A stretch of 64,000 nucleotides of DNA, from assembly GCA_028023455.1 (NCBI GenBank), contig JAQFVV010012506.1, positions 1,532,714-1,596,713 of the forward strand. Reading direction: 5' to 3'. Made by a program: the position numbers and the translations under genes. Of the stretch, positions 33,950 through 45,924 are shown in pieces. The notes beneath the pieces were generated by a model. It did no database searches. It saw nothing but the letters and a program-made list of their open reading frames with translations, and was not told the DNA's origin. The first letter of the stretch is position 1, and each line of letters opens with the position of its first letter. The stretch comes from Epiperipatus broadwayi. Its lineage: Eukaryota; Onychophora; Udeonychophora; Euonychophora; Peripatidae.

Positions 33950-34415
33950 TTTTGATAAAAAGCAAAACCCTATTTATGTAGATGTACAGAATAATTTTGA
34001 TCAACTCAGACAGTATTTAAAGTATTTATTAAAATTGTAACCCAATTGAAAGATGAAAATGTTGATTTTAAATTTGGATATGGAGACAAAAATAGGTGAC
34101 TATATGTACTTGTAAAATTTGTAGGGGAAAGAGTAAAGAATGTATTTTTTTTTTAAAAACTATTCAAAAAATAAAATGTGCAAAGGAAGTAATCATTGTG
34201 TCATATCTTGATAGAAAAAAATATGTACTTCAAAGTCATTATCCACTTAATAAATTCACTACAAAATTAAATCAATAATTATTAAGATGTAAAATATGTT
34301 TTAATGTAAATATAGAGAATCAAAAGCATATAAAAGACAACAATATTATCAGTTAATATTCTAATCTTTGGAAATATTTCAATAAATTTATGCTATAATT
34401 TGCAAATTATTTTAA
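33950..34415 (+). pseudogene. RTE LINE endonuclease-region fragment
   Basis: The segment parallels 38,030-38,490 of the longer RTE copy. GATCAACTCAGACAGTATTT matches GATCAGTCCAAACAACATTT. LDRKKYVLQS corresponds to LTNRKYVLQD, and a run of similar sequence follows to TTGCAAAT.ATTTTAAA. It covers the end of the endonuclease domain and the linker. Both open frames and catalytic residues are lost. Confidence 0.55.
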
Positions 34416-34428
34416 AGTCTCAGTGGAC

Positions 34429-34540
34429 TCTGAGAATGTCTCAAACCTGCATAAGATCAAACAAACACTTTTCTGAAAACAACTTCTGAGAATGTCTCAA
34501 ACCTGCATAAGATTAAACAAATGCTCTTCTGAAAACAAGA
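34429..34540. repeat. 55-bp tandem duplication
   Basis: CTGAGAATGTCTCAAACCTG and the following 30-odd bases occur at 34,430 and again at 34,485 with few differences. It lies just outside the array of LINE 3' ends. Confidence 0.85.
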
Positions 34541-34544
34541 ATAT

Positions 34545-35405
34545 ATGTGATGCAGTGCACTATGGCTTTTCCTTTATTGGAGTTAGGAATCTCTCAGCCA
34601 CTATGCCCAGAGAAACTTGTTAGCCATCTTTCCTTCCCTTTCCATTCTCCACCCTAAATTTTTTCCATATTCTTCTCTATTCTGCTCCATTCAATTTCCA
34701 TAACATCATTTTTGTCCACTCTATGACATTTATATTTAGATCCATTTATCTTTTTCCAAATGCAGCATAAAAACCAAAAACCCACTTTCTGTATAATCAC
34801 TTTGTTTATATTTGTTCTCCCACAACTTCATTATTTGTACCCTTTCTGCATGTAATCATTTACATTCAATTAACAGATGCCTAATATTTTCCATGCCTTC
34901 CTTACATAACTTGCAGACTAAATCACCCACATTCATCCATTTATGTGTATATTCCCTTAATACTACCGATCCTGTTTAAACCTTAAACAGTACATTTCTT
35001 TTTTTGCTATCATCATCAATTAACTCATACCCAATATTCTGTTCACTTCTATATATATTTAAGCTCTTTTTACTCTCCATACTAGTTCTCCATCTTTCAA
35101 AATCCCTATTTTTTATTAATATATATATATATATATAATTATCCCATTCTTTGCCACTATAACACTCAACAATTCTTCTAACACAATCATCCCATCTTTT
35201 GGATAAGTATACTGACATAAAGTTTTTATCCAAATCTTCTGCATACTATATTATCTTTCTCACCCATTTTGTTACTTGTCCTTTACTTGTTAACCCAATT
35301 AAATAATATTTTGGCTGTTCTCTTACTATCCATAAATTGCAGTCTACAAAACATTTTCATTTTACTTTTTGCATCTCTTTTATAAAAACCTGACCATTCC
35401 ATTTC
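34545..35405 (-). mobile_element. 5'-truncated LINE 3' end, copy 1
   Basis: The minus strand encodes the C-terminus of a LINE ORF2. One frame (34,976-35,233) has CVRRIVECYSG and RWRTSMESKKSL. After a shift, a stretch reads WMNVGDLVCKLCKEG, IRHLLIECK, which is the C-x2-C...H...C knuckle typical after the RT of several LINE clades. A 3' untranslated region follows with AATAAAG (34,575) and the end near 34,550. It is the longest of three tandem copies. Confidence 0.65.
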
Positions 35406-35985
35406 TCATTGCTTGTGATGTATTTACTCTGGCTTCTCCTTTATTGGAGTCAGGAATCTCTAAATCATTATGCCCAGGGAAACCTGTTAGTCACTTTACC
35501 TTTCTATTATCCATCCTGTTTTTCCCATATTCTTCTTTATCCTGCTTCATCCCATTTCTACTCATCATCATCTTTGTCCACTCTACAGCCTTTATTTTCC
35601 AAACCCAGCATAAAAACCAAGAATCCACTTTCTATATAGTGACTTTGTTTATATTTATTTTTCCATAACTTCATTACTTATATCTTTTCTGCTTGTAAGA
35701 ATTTACATTCAATTAACAGATGCATAATATATTTCATGTCTTCCCTATCTAATTTTCAGACTAAATCACCCAAATTTCTAAATTTAAGTGCATATTTCCT
35801 TGATGCTAACTGTCCTGTTCGAGCCTTAAACAGTAAACTACTTTCCTTGTTATTATTATAAATTAACTCATACCCAATATTCTATTTACTTCTATATATA
35901 TTTAAACTCTTTTTACTTTCCATACTGGTTCTCCATTTCTCCAACTCTTTATTTTTTTATTAATGCATTCATTTTTCTATCACAT
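35406..35985 (-). mobile_element. 5'-truncated LINE 3' end, copy 2
   Basis: This copy is homologous to copy 1 over the 3' untranslated region and the knuckle region (35,702-35,770), where the first Cys codons are lost. It is the most decayed of the three. Plus-strand frames at 35,369-35,668 and 35,409-35,639 are the antisense of this copy and are not genes. Confidence 0.65.
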
Positions 35986-36480
35986 ATGATGTGATGTACT
36001 ATGACTTCTCCTTAAATGAAGTCAGGAATCTCACAACAGCTATACCCAGAGAAACCTGTTAGCCACTTTATCTTCCCTTTCCATTTCCCACCCTAAATTT
36101 TCCCATAATCTGCTCCATCCCATTTCTAATCCCCTTTATCTTTTCCCAACACAGCATAAAAAAAAATAACCCACTTTCTGTATAATGACTTTGTTCATAT
36201 TTATTCTTTCATAACTTCATTATTTGTACCTTTTCTGCTTTCAAGCATTTACATTCAATTAACAGATGCCTAATATTTTCTATGCCTTCCTTACACAATT
36301 TGCAGACTAAATCACCCATATTTTTCCATTTACATATATATTCTCTTGTTGCTAAAGATCCCATTTGAGTCTTAAACAATAAACTAATTTCCTCATTATT
36401 ATTCATAAATTAACTGGTACATAATGTTTCTTTTACTTCTATATATATTTAAACTCTTTTTACTCTCCATACAGATGAGA
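35986..36480 (-). mobile_element. 5'-truncated LINE 3' end, copy 3
   Basis: A minus-strand frame (36,209-36,406) starts MNNNEEISLLFK and contains TREYICKWKNMGDLVCKLCK and IRHLLIECK, the best preserved C-x2-C...H...C knuckle in the array. The 3' untranslated region runs to about 35,990. This copy has the least upstream sequence. Confidence 0.7.
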
Positions 36481-36912
36481 TAAATAAAGTAGCTGCCATC
36501 TATTGGCAATTTAAACAAGAAAATATATGCAGAAAAGTATGAAAATATGATTTCTTAATTAAAAAAGAAATGTATGTAGTGGAGAATTCCAATAATTAAA
36601 TATCTGTTTCACTGTGCTAGTGACTATTTTAAATATAAATAAAACAATATATCAAAAGATAGTTCATTATTTTATATAGTTAATGCTTAAATACAAACAG
36701 TGAAATAATTAAAAGTTATAAAAATTTTAACAAAAAACTTTACATAATATATCTGACAAAAAACAATAAAACATTCAAAATATTTGGGTGCTTTTATATG
36801 GTTTACCTGTTTAATGGAACTATGTATTATTTATGATTGAATAAAATAAAAATTCTATAAAAATATCATGCTTGCATTTATTCTTGAATTTGCAATACAT
36901 ATATATATATAT
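36481..36912. other. AT-rich spacer
   Basis: No gene is visible. It ends in a (TA)n run at 36,896-36,912 that abuts the foldback element. Confidence 0.5.
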
Positions 36913-37170
36913 CAAAATTTTTTAGAATACTAAAACATTCCATATTTCTATATAAAATGCAAATAAAATCTTTGCTATAGCCAGTTTACAGCATTTTCCA
37001 TCATCTTGAATAATAATCAATGGTTGATACCTATATAAAATACAAATAAAATCTTTGCTGTAGCCAGCTTATGGCATTTTCTGCCATTTTGAGTTGCTCA
37101 ATAGCAAAGATTTTATTTGTATTTTATATAGGAATATGGAATTTTTTAGTATTTATTCTAAAATATTTTG
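36913..37170. mobile_element. Foldback element with 66-bp inverted arms
   Basis: CAAAATTTTTTAGAATACTA... (36,913-36,978) is inverted at 37,101-37,170, with arms containing CAAATAAAATCTTTGCTA. Inside, a 62-bp direct repeat (36,948-37,009 and 37,031-37,092) partly overlaps the left arm. The element sits between TA-rich flanks. No coding sequence is present. It is probably a MITE or foldback element with an internal duplication. Confidence 0.7.
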
Positions 37171-37739
37171 ATTATTTTATTTATTTCATTTGATATTATA
37201 TATATATATTAAATAAAATAAAGAAAATAAGTACATATTATCATAAAAAATGGCTGCAGAAATGAGTTTAGTGTTAACTGAAAGGAGACTCTTTTATTCC
37301 CCTCTGAGGTCTTAAAAAACTAAAGACAAATTCTTAATGTTCACTCCATTTGTTCTTATCATTGCAGATGTTGTTGCTATATAATTATTCAAGTCCTGTT
37401 CACTAACCTGCATCATATGTGGTGAGTTTATTGACTTTTACCCTTGGGTTTAAGATCAAGAAATGCTATGATCTTTCTTCTTGGTTGCTTGATAGCTATT
37501 AATTAAAACATCAATTGACTTTTCTTGAAGACAGAATAAATGTGTGTGTAAATGAATTGTTTAAATAGATATTTACAATAGTGTACACAAAATTAAATCA
37601 TGGTCCTTATTTCCAATAGGCTATAGAGTTGCCAGTAAAGGCAATGGTTGGCAGCTAAAGGCTAGAAGGTACTAAGAATATCCTGATTGTATACACAAGC
37701 TGCCACTTGAAGATATTTTAATTTAGGTATTTACTTCAG
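37171..37739. other. Sequence upstream of the RTE copy
   Basis: It begins with TA repeats, then is more mixed in composition. The part from about 37,620 (GCCAGTAAAGGCAATGGTTG) may be the 5' untranslated region of the LINE. I cannot fix its 5' end. Confidence 0.4.
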
Positions 37740-37759
37740 CAGATCATTTATAAGTGAAG

Positions 37760-38370
37760 AAATATTTCATGATTTGGAAGAATTGTCTAATATTAAACGG
37801 AACATTGTTGGACTTTGGTTAGAAGAAAAGATGAAGAGATAATTGATTTAAAAAGTGGGCATGTATTATATCACAATGGTACAAATATTAAAAATACAAA
37901 TGGAGTAAGATTCATTATAAAAAGTGGAAGAGCAACTTTGTGGTCATTAATGGTGGATAAGATAGAATGGCAGGCAATATTCTACTTAATGGAATTTATC
38001 AAATGCAGATAATTCAGGTTTATGCCCCAACAAGTTCTTATTGCATATGGATGTACAAAATATTTTTGATCAGTCCAAACAACATTTTAAAATTGGTATG
38101 AGAGACTTTAATGCTAGAGTGGTAAATAATTGAAAGATGAAAGTGCTGAGGGTAAATTTAGTTATACTAATAAATAGAGGACACACACTTGGGAGTTTGC
38201 AATGAAAGAAAATTTATATTATGAATTGTGTCTTTGAGACAAATACAAACCAGAAATAGAATGGAAGCATTCAAATGAAGATATAGCAGAATTGTATTAT
38301 ATTTTGACTAACAGAAAATATGTACTTCAAGATTGTAATGTTCTATCAATTAGTGAAATGCAAGATATGT
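37760..38370 (+). pseudogene. RTE endonuclease domain remnant
   Basis: Endonucleases of this type nick the target DNA to prime reverse transcription. Visible motifs in order are NIKRNIVGL, then (37,815-38,012) VRRKDEEIIDLKSGHVLYHN and NGVRFIIK, IQVYAPTSSY at about 38,011, RDFNARV at about 38,104 (usual GDFNARV, with G changed), and LTNRKYVLQD at about 38,300. The SDH end motif is not recognisable. Several stops and shifts break it, so it cannot make an enzyme. Confidence 0.75.
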
Positions 38371-38939
38371 ATTAATGCAAAACCAGCAATGCAAAATTTA
38401 TTAAGAAAAACGGTATTTACAGTTAATTTTATTAACTTTCAAAATCATTCTAATGTATTTAAATTATAACTTGCAAATAGTTTTAAAATGTTAATAGATT
38501 TTGAATGTTAGTTCAGATTTGAACAAAATCAGTAAAAAAAAAAAGATACATAATTAAGAACAGCAACAAAGATATCTGGTACAAAAAGACAGCAATTGAT
38601 CTGCAAAATTTATACAGAGATGACTATTTATGAAGAAAAAAAGGAATATGAAAATATATAAAAATGATCAATTAAAAAGAATTGAATAGCTGGAATTTTA
38701 TAAAATATTTAAAAATATTTAGTGATATAATAAAAATAAAATTGTGAATTAGTTTAAAAAACTATAGAAGATAATAAAAGTAACAAAAGTGTAAAGCAAC
38801 ATCTTGGTATTGGTAGGAAACTTATTTCTGCAATAAGAAGAAAAGTTGGAATTATTACTAAAAAAAGAGATGACATCAGAACAAGAAAAATTATCTTACT
38901 ATATTTTCTGAATTGTCAGTATTTTAAGTGTAGAAATGA
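38371..38939 (+). other. Linker between endonuclease and RT in the RTE copy
   Basis: This A-rich region is poorly kept and has no known motif. Parts match 34,290-34,415 and 41,575-41,720, showing that it belongs to the same LINE lineage and not to unrelated DNA. Confidence 0.5.
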
Positions 38940-40320
38940 AAATGAAATTAAATCTATGAAGATAGGTAAAGACACAATGAAAGAAATAGAAAAATTGTTG
39001 GTAAAGTTATATACCAAATGTCTAAATATTAAAGATGTACCAATTAATTTGAAGAATGCAGTACTGATATTGTTATTTAAAAAAGGTAATAAAGATGATT
39101 ATAGAAATTACAATCCTACCAATTTTTTTCCAGGTCTTGGATAATTACAATTCATCTATAGCAAACTTTGAATTTTAACTGATCAAAAGAACAAGCTGGA
39201 TTTAAAAGTGGTTTTAGTACAATGGATCACATTAAAGTATTGAGAAAAGTTATTGAAAGAACAATGAATATGAGGTGACATTATGTTTTTAATTTGTAGA
39301 TTATGAAAAGGGATTTGATTTCATGGCATTTCTTCTGTAATTAAAGCATTGTATCATTATGGTATAGACCTAGGATATTGTTATATTCTCAGTAATATTT
39401 ATTAAAATGCAACAGTATATTATACAGTGATACTAAGAAGAACATTAAAAAGGCTGTATGACAGGGTGGCTTCATATCTCCAAAATATTTTGCAGCAGTT
39501 CTACATAAAGTATTTTGTGGATTAAAATGAGAAACTAGGAAAATAAAAGTAAATGGAGATTATTTAAGGCATTTAGATTTTGCAGTTGATGTAATTTTTT
39601 TTTGTGCAAATAATGCTTCACAATTGCCAAAATGTTGCAATAGTTATCAGATGAAAGTAAGAAAAAAGGATGAAAAATAATTTCTAAAAAGAGTAAAGTA
39701 ATGTTCAATAGATTTTCTCAAAAAAGATAAAATAATAATGATTGATAATGGTGAATTAAAAGAAATTAATGACTACAAATACCTTGGTTAGATTATTAAT
39801 AAAGATGGAAACATAATGGATGAAATCAATTATGGAATTAAAATTAGATGGAGTGTGTTTGGTAAAAATAACTTCATATTAAAAGGAAATATGTCTATGT
39901 GTTTGAAAAGGATGTTTTACAAGTTCTTTCTTATGGATCTGAGATTTGAAGACTTAATAAAAAATCAGTACAAAGAGTTCAGATCACTCAACAAAGTATG
40001 AAAAGATGGAAGTTAGGAATAACATGAAGTGTCAAAAATGAAATAGATGAGTAAAAGAACAAACAGATATTACTGACCATTTAAGAGACTGAACTCAAGC
40101 TGGACTGAGCATATTGCTAGAAGAAGTGATAGTAGATGGACAATTGAAATCATAAACTAGATTCCAAGGGATTGTAAAAGATCTAAAAAGATGTCACCTG
40201 TGAGATAGATGTGAAATAAGCAAGTATGCTGGAATGATATAGATAAAAAAAAAGGCTAGAGATAAGAGGAACTGGATTAAACTTCGAGAGACTTTCATCC
40301 TGCAGTGGACCAATAATAGG
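38940..40320 (+). pseudogene. RTE reverse-transcriptase domain remnant
   Basis: Motifs in order are EKLLVKLYTKCLN and LKNAVLILLFKKG...NYNPTN (38,956-39,141), EQAGFKSGFSTMDHIKVL (about 39,190), VDYEKGFDF (about 39,290), a GG-SP equivalent near 39,455, LRHLDFAVDVIFF (about 39,565), SKKSKVM (about 39,690), DYKYLG and IINKDGNIMDEINYGIKIRW (39,770-39,850), and an ARRSDSRWTIEII tail (about 40,115). The FADD box reads FAVD, so one catalytic Asp is gone. It is also frame-broken. Confidence 0.8.
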
Positions 40321-40345
40321 TAAAAATGATGATTATAAAATGTAT

Positions 40346-40500
40346 AGTAAATAAAACAAAGCATGAAATATTCAAAAGGTTAATATTTTATATAGTTTAG
40401 TAACTATAAATTCAATAATAAATGCTGACATCTTATTTTTTTATTCACTCTAGCTTTATAATATCAAATTCCAATCTCGGTGATTATTATTATTATTATT
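40346..40500. other. AT-rich spacer
   Basis: A short stretch after the LINE tail ends in an ATT run (40,482-40,500). Nothing else is seen. Confidence 0.5.
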
Positions 40501-40728
40501 TGCTTTCTAAAATATAATTTAATTTAATGCTTTTATTTGATAGGCTACTATGAATCGTTTAATTTTTTGAAATTTTATTTGTCTCACAACTGCATTTCAT
40601 TTGATATCTATCATGGATTAAATTTCTGCTTTCTTTTATTTAATACATATTTTATGCATGGATTATCTATCGCTTGCTTTTGTTTCATAAACCAAATAAA
40701 AGCATTAAATTGAATTATGTTTTAGCAA
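40501..40728. mobile_element. Segment with about 38-bp terminal inverted repeats
   Basis: The left arm (40,501-40,540) contains TTTAATGCTTTTATTTG and the right arm (40,692-40,728) its inverse CAAATAAAAGCATTAAA, with a few mismatches outward. Between them is non-coding AT-rich sequence. It may be a MITE. No target duplication is certain. Confidence 0.45.
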
Positions 40729-40770
40729 ACAACAAAAAAATAATTGAAATTGAAACTTAACATCATAAAA

Positions 40771-40870
40771 GCGGTGGCCTGGCGGTTAGCATAGCTATCT
40801 TCCAAGCGGCGGGCTCGGGTTCGCTTCCTGGTCAACTCATTTGACACATGAAAATAAATAAATAAATAAA
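40771..40870 (+). mobile_element. SINE derived from tRNA-Gly (UCC)
   Basis: The 70-base head GCGGTGGCCTGGCGG...CAACTC closely follows animal tRNA-Gly(UCC): GTTAGCATAGCT, the anticodon loop ATCTTCCAAG and the B box GGTTCGCTTCC (40,818-40,828). The A box is GGCCTGGCGG (40,776-40,785). The acceptor stem does not pair and lacks bases of the first stem, so it is no functional tRNA. A short body (ATTTGACACATG) and an (AAAT)n tail follow, as in tRNA SINEs. RNA polymerase III would transcribe it. Confidence 0.7.
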
Positions 40871-41559
40871 ATACCACCGTTTATTGTTGAATTTATAAAG
40901 ATTTATTAATATTCGCTTAAATGTTCTGGACATTTATACAGAAAAGTGAATATTACAATTACCAAGAAAAGAGAAGAAAATCTTTGGTATTGACTTACGT
41001 AAAAGATTTATTAAATAATATTTTGTTCATTTTTCTTTCATATACATTTTGTGTATGGATTATCTTTTGCTTTGTTTATTTAATATATATATATATTATT
41101 GCAAATTATTTTTTCTTCATTTTATTTTTTATCTATTGATTTTCGTTTCACTCAATGCTAAAATTATGTAAATCAAGCACCAATACTTTAATATTGCTTC
41201 TTCATTGGCACCTTTCTTGTGATTAAGTATTAGAGGGCTGGAAGTGTGCATTTGAATTTTTTATCATTATTAACCATGTCTGGGCATATCATAAACTTTT
41301 ATAAATAAAACATTGTGATTATGCTAATGATAAATATTAGTCAGGACATAAATTTTGTTTATTTTATCATTAATAAACATGAATTTATTGCTAAAATATT
41401 AAATGTATGGAATTAAAAATGTAGTATTTCATAATGATTTCTATAAAATAAATAAATAAATGTCATAAGTAGCATTTAAAGAACTGGTTTTTCAAACCAG
41501 ATTAATTTTTAGTAAATTTTTCTACTGAACTAATGAGAACTAGTTGATTTTCAGTACTG
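40871..41559. other. AT-rich stretch without a gene
   Basis: A 72-codon frame at 40,921-41,139 is F-, Y- and I-rich and not recognisable. GTATGGATTATCTTTTGCTT near 41,053 resembles GCATGGATTATCTATCGCTT near 40,656, so a diverged direct repeat of about 50 bp is present. Confidence 0.45.
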
Positions 41560-41945
41560 AATATAGGAATAATTAAAATGTCAATGAAAAATGTGAATGA
41601 TATAAGAATATATAAAAAAAGTCTTAACAATATAAAAAGACAACTTGATATTGAAGGGAAAATTATATCAGTAATAAAAAGAATATTACTGCTAAAATGA
41701 AGAATGACATCACAAAGTATGTGAAAAATATATATAAAACTATATAGCATCTGCAATAAGATTAAGATCTTGTAAATATCAAGTATTTTAAATGGAGAGA
41801 TGGGACATATATTTATAAAGAATGAAAAAGCTTCAGAAATTATGGAGTCATAGTGATTTAAAAGAAGCAGATGAACAAATAGGCAAATTGTCAGCAATGT
41901 TATATGTCAAATATTTAGATAATAAGAATATATATTTTAAGACAC
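41560..41945 (+). pseudogene. RTE LINE fragment, linker to RT start
   Basis: The segment aligns with 38,780-39,065 of the better RTE copy. ATGACATCA is shared, followed by CAAGTATTTTAAATG(G/...) against CAGTATTTTAAGTG, and KIGKLSAMLYVKYLDNKNI against the KLLVKLYTKCLNIKD stretch. A 131-codon frame on the opposite strand (41,502-41,897) is a by-product of its A-rich composition. Confidence 0.5.
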
Positions 41946-44900
41946 TTGACAGTGATATTGCTATTAGTGAAAAAAAAAATTAAAGACTTATATACAAGAC
42001 TACTTTAAACATTTCTCATGTAAACATTTGACTATTTCATTCTCCTTGAAATGCATTTTTCTTGTCCTTATAACATTTGTTAATTTTATTTCAGAATCAA
42101 ACAAACTTTTTCACTGATTGGGAATTGTGTTTCATTATAAAATTTAGAATGTTGCAAGCACAGAAAAACTCTCACCAATAATGACCATTTATTATTTAAA
42201 AATATAGCATTCAATTTTTAACTATGGACAGAAACATTATATATATATAGTATAAATAATAAAATAAATAATTAGAAAAGTTTTGTTTATTTGATTTAAT
42301 GATGAAGCTATTTAAAATGATTTTTTTTAATGAAAGAAATTAAAATTAAATTTAGAAAGATTCGGTAGTTAGTAATTTTTGAATGAAAATATATTAATAA
42401 AAATATTATTTAATTGGATTAAATGAAGAAAACAACAAACTCATTAAGCAAATTAAGTCCTACAATATACAAAGTTAATAGATAGCAATTTATTTCTGTC
42501 TACTTATGTAAGAAATGAGATAAATGTTTAGATTATATTGCATGTGCAAAATCGTGATGTGAAAAAAAAGGATAGATAAGATAGTTAACGAAAAAGAAAT
42601 AGACTTATAGAAAATAAATATGAATAAAAAATGGTTTGGAGTTATCTAAGAATGAAAAATATATAAGATATACAAAAAAAGGTAAGATAACATTAAAGAG
42701 ATTTTATTGCTATTTGGTGCCAGAAAAAGACGTTTAGATACTTGGAGGAAAGGTAAAAAAGAATTTAGATTGTACAGATGGAAGAAAGAATATTGAATAT
42801 TTACTTTTTAAAGGCAAGATTATTGAAGAGGTTCAGGATAAATTCTATTGAGATGGGGAAATTTAGAGATAATTATTTTTTGATGAAGTCTCTCCAAGAA
42901 GGGGTAGAAGGTGAATCCAAGTTAGATTTGTGTTTTATTTACTTAAATGAAAAGAATGCAAATTATCAATGTTAGTATATTCTACTATATTTACATCTAA
43001 TAATATATACATTGCTTTTACAATTATTTCAACTTAATTAATATGCTTAGGCATAATTAGTTCACTATAATAGAAGTGGAACATACTACTTACCACAAAT
43101 AGAAGTGGATTGCTTACTATAAACTTAGCAGTTACCCACTCTTTGAGGGTAAACAATAAAAGGGGTTATCTTATTGGACAAAGTTATGTAATCTGTGCAC
43201 AAACCACGTGGTTGAATTAACTGTTCATAACTGTAGTGAGACATTCACCACTTGATTTATTATTGAACCATGATGTGAATCTACTGTTTATACAGTCTAA
43301 TTGATGAACTCACCTCCTAGCTTAATTGTGGTAATGTAGTTCCCTCTTCTCTATTAATTGTTTAATAAATCATATCTAATAATCATTCAAGTCCTATATC
43401 TTCTCTAGTGACTTGTTACTGATGGTTCACTGATGTGGATTCTGTTAATTCGCTATCCATGATTGTTTGAAAATATTCTCTTGAGTAATATGATTACTGG
43501 ACACCAATGATAAGTTTACCAGTTTGTCTGTTGATGAGCAATATTAATTGATTAATCTAGTTCTAGGAATATTTGTTAATCAGTTATACAGATTGTCTAG
43601 AGATCAACAATGTGATTTTACTGATGATTTGATCATTATTATCCACCAATCAGTCCTCCAAGTTGACTAATAATCTGACTGTTGTATCCTGATAATTAGC
43701 TTTTCAGGTTGTCTGATGATCTGGTTGTTGAATTTTGGTTTGTTTGTTAGCTCTCAGATTCTATACAGCTACTCCTTTGAAATCCCTACAATAAATGTAT
43801 ATCTGCCTAGTGTTTTTAACAGTATCAGGAATATTCTATGCATTATGAAAAAGCTAATATCTCTAAGCTATATCTTAAATAAAATTATTAATCTCAGCTA
43901 AATACTTGTATTATCTTGCATTTCCATCTGTATTGTTAGAAGATAACTTTTTATACATAATATCTCGTACATTACCAGATGATACACTACTAATGTTGCT
44001 AATTTGATTTCAGGCTTATGAATTTTAGGAAAGACATGTAATGATTACATACACATCTGTATATGTGTTAATAATAATATCAAATTTCTTAAAAGAGCCT
44101 ATTACATTTTTTTTTTATTCTTATTGCAAATTGTTGCACTTTGTATATCAAAATAAGAAAATGATAGTTATCAATAACATATTTCATATTTATTATATTG
44201 TAATCTATTTATAGCAATTACTCAATTATTATACTTAAACAGAGCATGATTGATATAACAGAAGAGAAACATACTGCCCACTATAAACTGAAGTAATTTT
44301 TTCTATAAATTTTACACACATAGTTATCTGCTCAATAGTCAAATTTATACATATATTACACATTAAAATTAACTGCATGCAAACATATTGAAGTTCATTC
44401 CTCATTTAACTAATATTATTGAACTGCAAAGGTATTAAACTACTGTTATACAATCCAATCTGGAAATGTACATTTGACAGAACACTATAATTTGGTTATA
44501 GAAAGTGAGAAGTAGATTTATTGTCATGTATAATGGTTTTAGAGAAAGGAAATGTTTAATTTGGGTAACTTTTTTTTCTCTCGATACATGGTCTATATAT
44601 ACTTCTTACTACATCTAAGAAGCCATTTTTACATTCCATCACATCAAGTCAATTATTCTTGATCTTTATTGCTTAACCATTCCCATAATACCATTTGTAT
44701 TAACATTTTGCCAATTTTTTGGCAGCTAAAATAATCACTACTACTAAGATCTTTAAATATATATCAGCACAACAACTAAATTTAACAGAGAAATATACTT
44801 AATGGTTTTTTTAATTGTTTAATTCAATCAAAAATTTTCAACTTATTTAAAAAAATATTAATATACATTTTTTAATAGTAACAAACTGACAAATATTAAT

Positions 44901-45924
44901 TGTAAATTAAAATGCATAGATTTAATTTTAAGATGCTTGAAGCTACAAATATGTTGTGAAATTGGTTTTTTGTCACAGGTATGAATTATTATTTTAAGCT
45001 TATGTATTCTTAACCTGATTTTGAATCAAAGTAAGACTTAGAATTTTTTAGGCTCAGGATTTTTATCAGATAACCATCCCATGATGAATTTAGATAGCCA
45101 TAAATATTAATAAGAAAATGGATATGTAGGTAGTGAATAAAACAAAAATTTGTAAAATTTTCACTATCCAGTAATTGGCAAGAATTTCCTTCTTTTTCAG
45201 TGTTGCTTTAAGACAAACTATTAGAGAATCTTTTGTTCTACAATGGGGCTGATTAGAAGTATTTCTCTCTCTATATATATATACATACAAATTAGCAAAA
45301 AAATGTTTTTAGCAGATTGACCATGAATACGATGTGAAAACATATAAAGGATACTTGTTACAATTATGTTATTCAAAATTTCATATTTATACTGTGCATG
45401 AGTATTATTTTTTATTAACAAATATATAATTTAATTACATTTATATCATAATTAGCTATTAAACTTAAATATATAATTTTCTGTGTGAATGCACATTATA
45501 TTTAATTACCAATGAAACTAATATTTTATATGCTATATAATTGCTAATTTCTGAAAATAAATAAAGTACATGATCCCAGAGCTAAAGCTTTTGTATTCCA
45601 TGGTATGTTTTTAGAAAGTAGCTATTACATAACATTAAAAAAAGTATTGATCATTTCTATCTGAATAGAAAGTGCAATAGACCTTTGAATCATGATGATT
45701 GAACACACACACATATATATATAAGATTAATAATAAGCACACTAGGAATATCAATTAATTATTGAATAACATAAAATAAATTTGATATTTTATACTATGA
45801 ATGTTTTGAATAGAATCTAGACTCATCATATATGCTACAAGTCTAAATATCTGTAATCAAGTCAGAATAACATAAATTTTTATATAAATAGATATATATG
45901 ATATATTTTATTTTTAAAATGTGG
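41946..45924. other. 4 kb of AT-rich DNA without recognised genes
   Basis: Frames at 42,778-42,975, 43,716-43,901, 45,090-45,290 and 45,221-45,421 have no domain. The + strand is purine-rich at 42,580-42,960, perhaps old element debris. Between 43,380 and 43,740 short phrases such as TTGTCT(G/A)..GAT recur, suggesting a worn tandem repeat. No regulatory or RNA feature can be supported. Confidence 0.45.

Larger units (their letters stand above)
37740..40345 (+). mobile_element. Near-complete but dead RTE-type LINE
   Basis: This is a non-LTR retrotransposon copy with the APE-like endonuclease followed by reverse transcriptase, in the order and with the motifs of the RTE/BovB group. It runs from NIKRNIVGL (37,775) to the C-terminal 'FHPAVDQ' equivalent at about 40,310, then a GATGATTA-like 3' tail. 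No long frame survives: at least a dozen stops and shifts interrupt it. It shares segments with relics at 33,950, 41,560, 29,340 (minus) and 50,035 (minus), so the window holds at least five copies of this lineage. Target duplications could not be read. Confidence 0.8.

Noticed and set aside
34545-36480. CRISPR-like or satellite array
   Set aside because: The repeated units are unequal, carry a LINE C-terminal coding trace and 3' untranslated region, and have no spacer pattern.
41502-41897. 131-codon minus-strand frame rich in F, I, L and S
   Set aside because: It is the antisense of an A-rich RTE LINE fragment.
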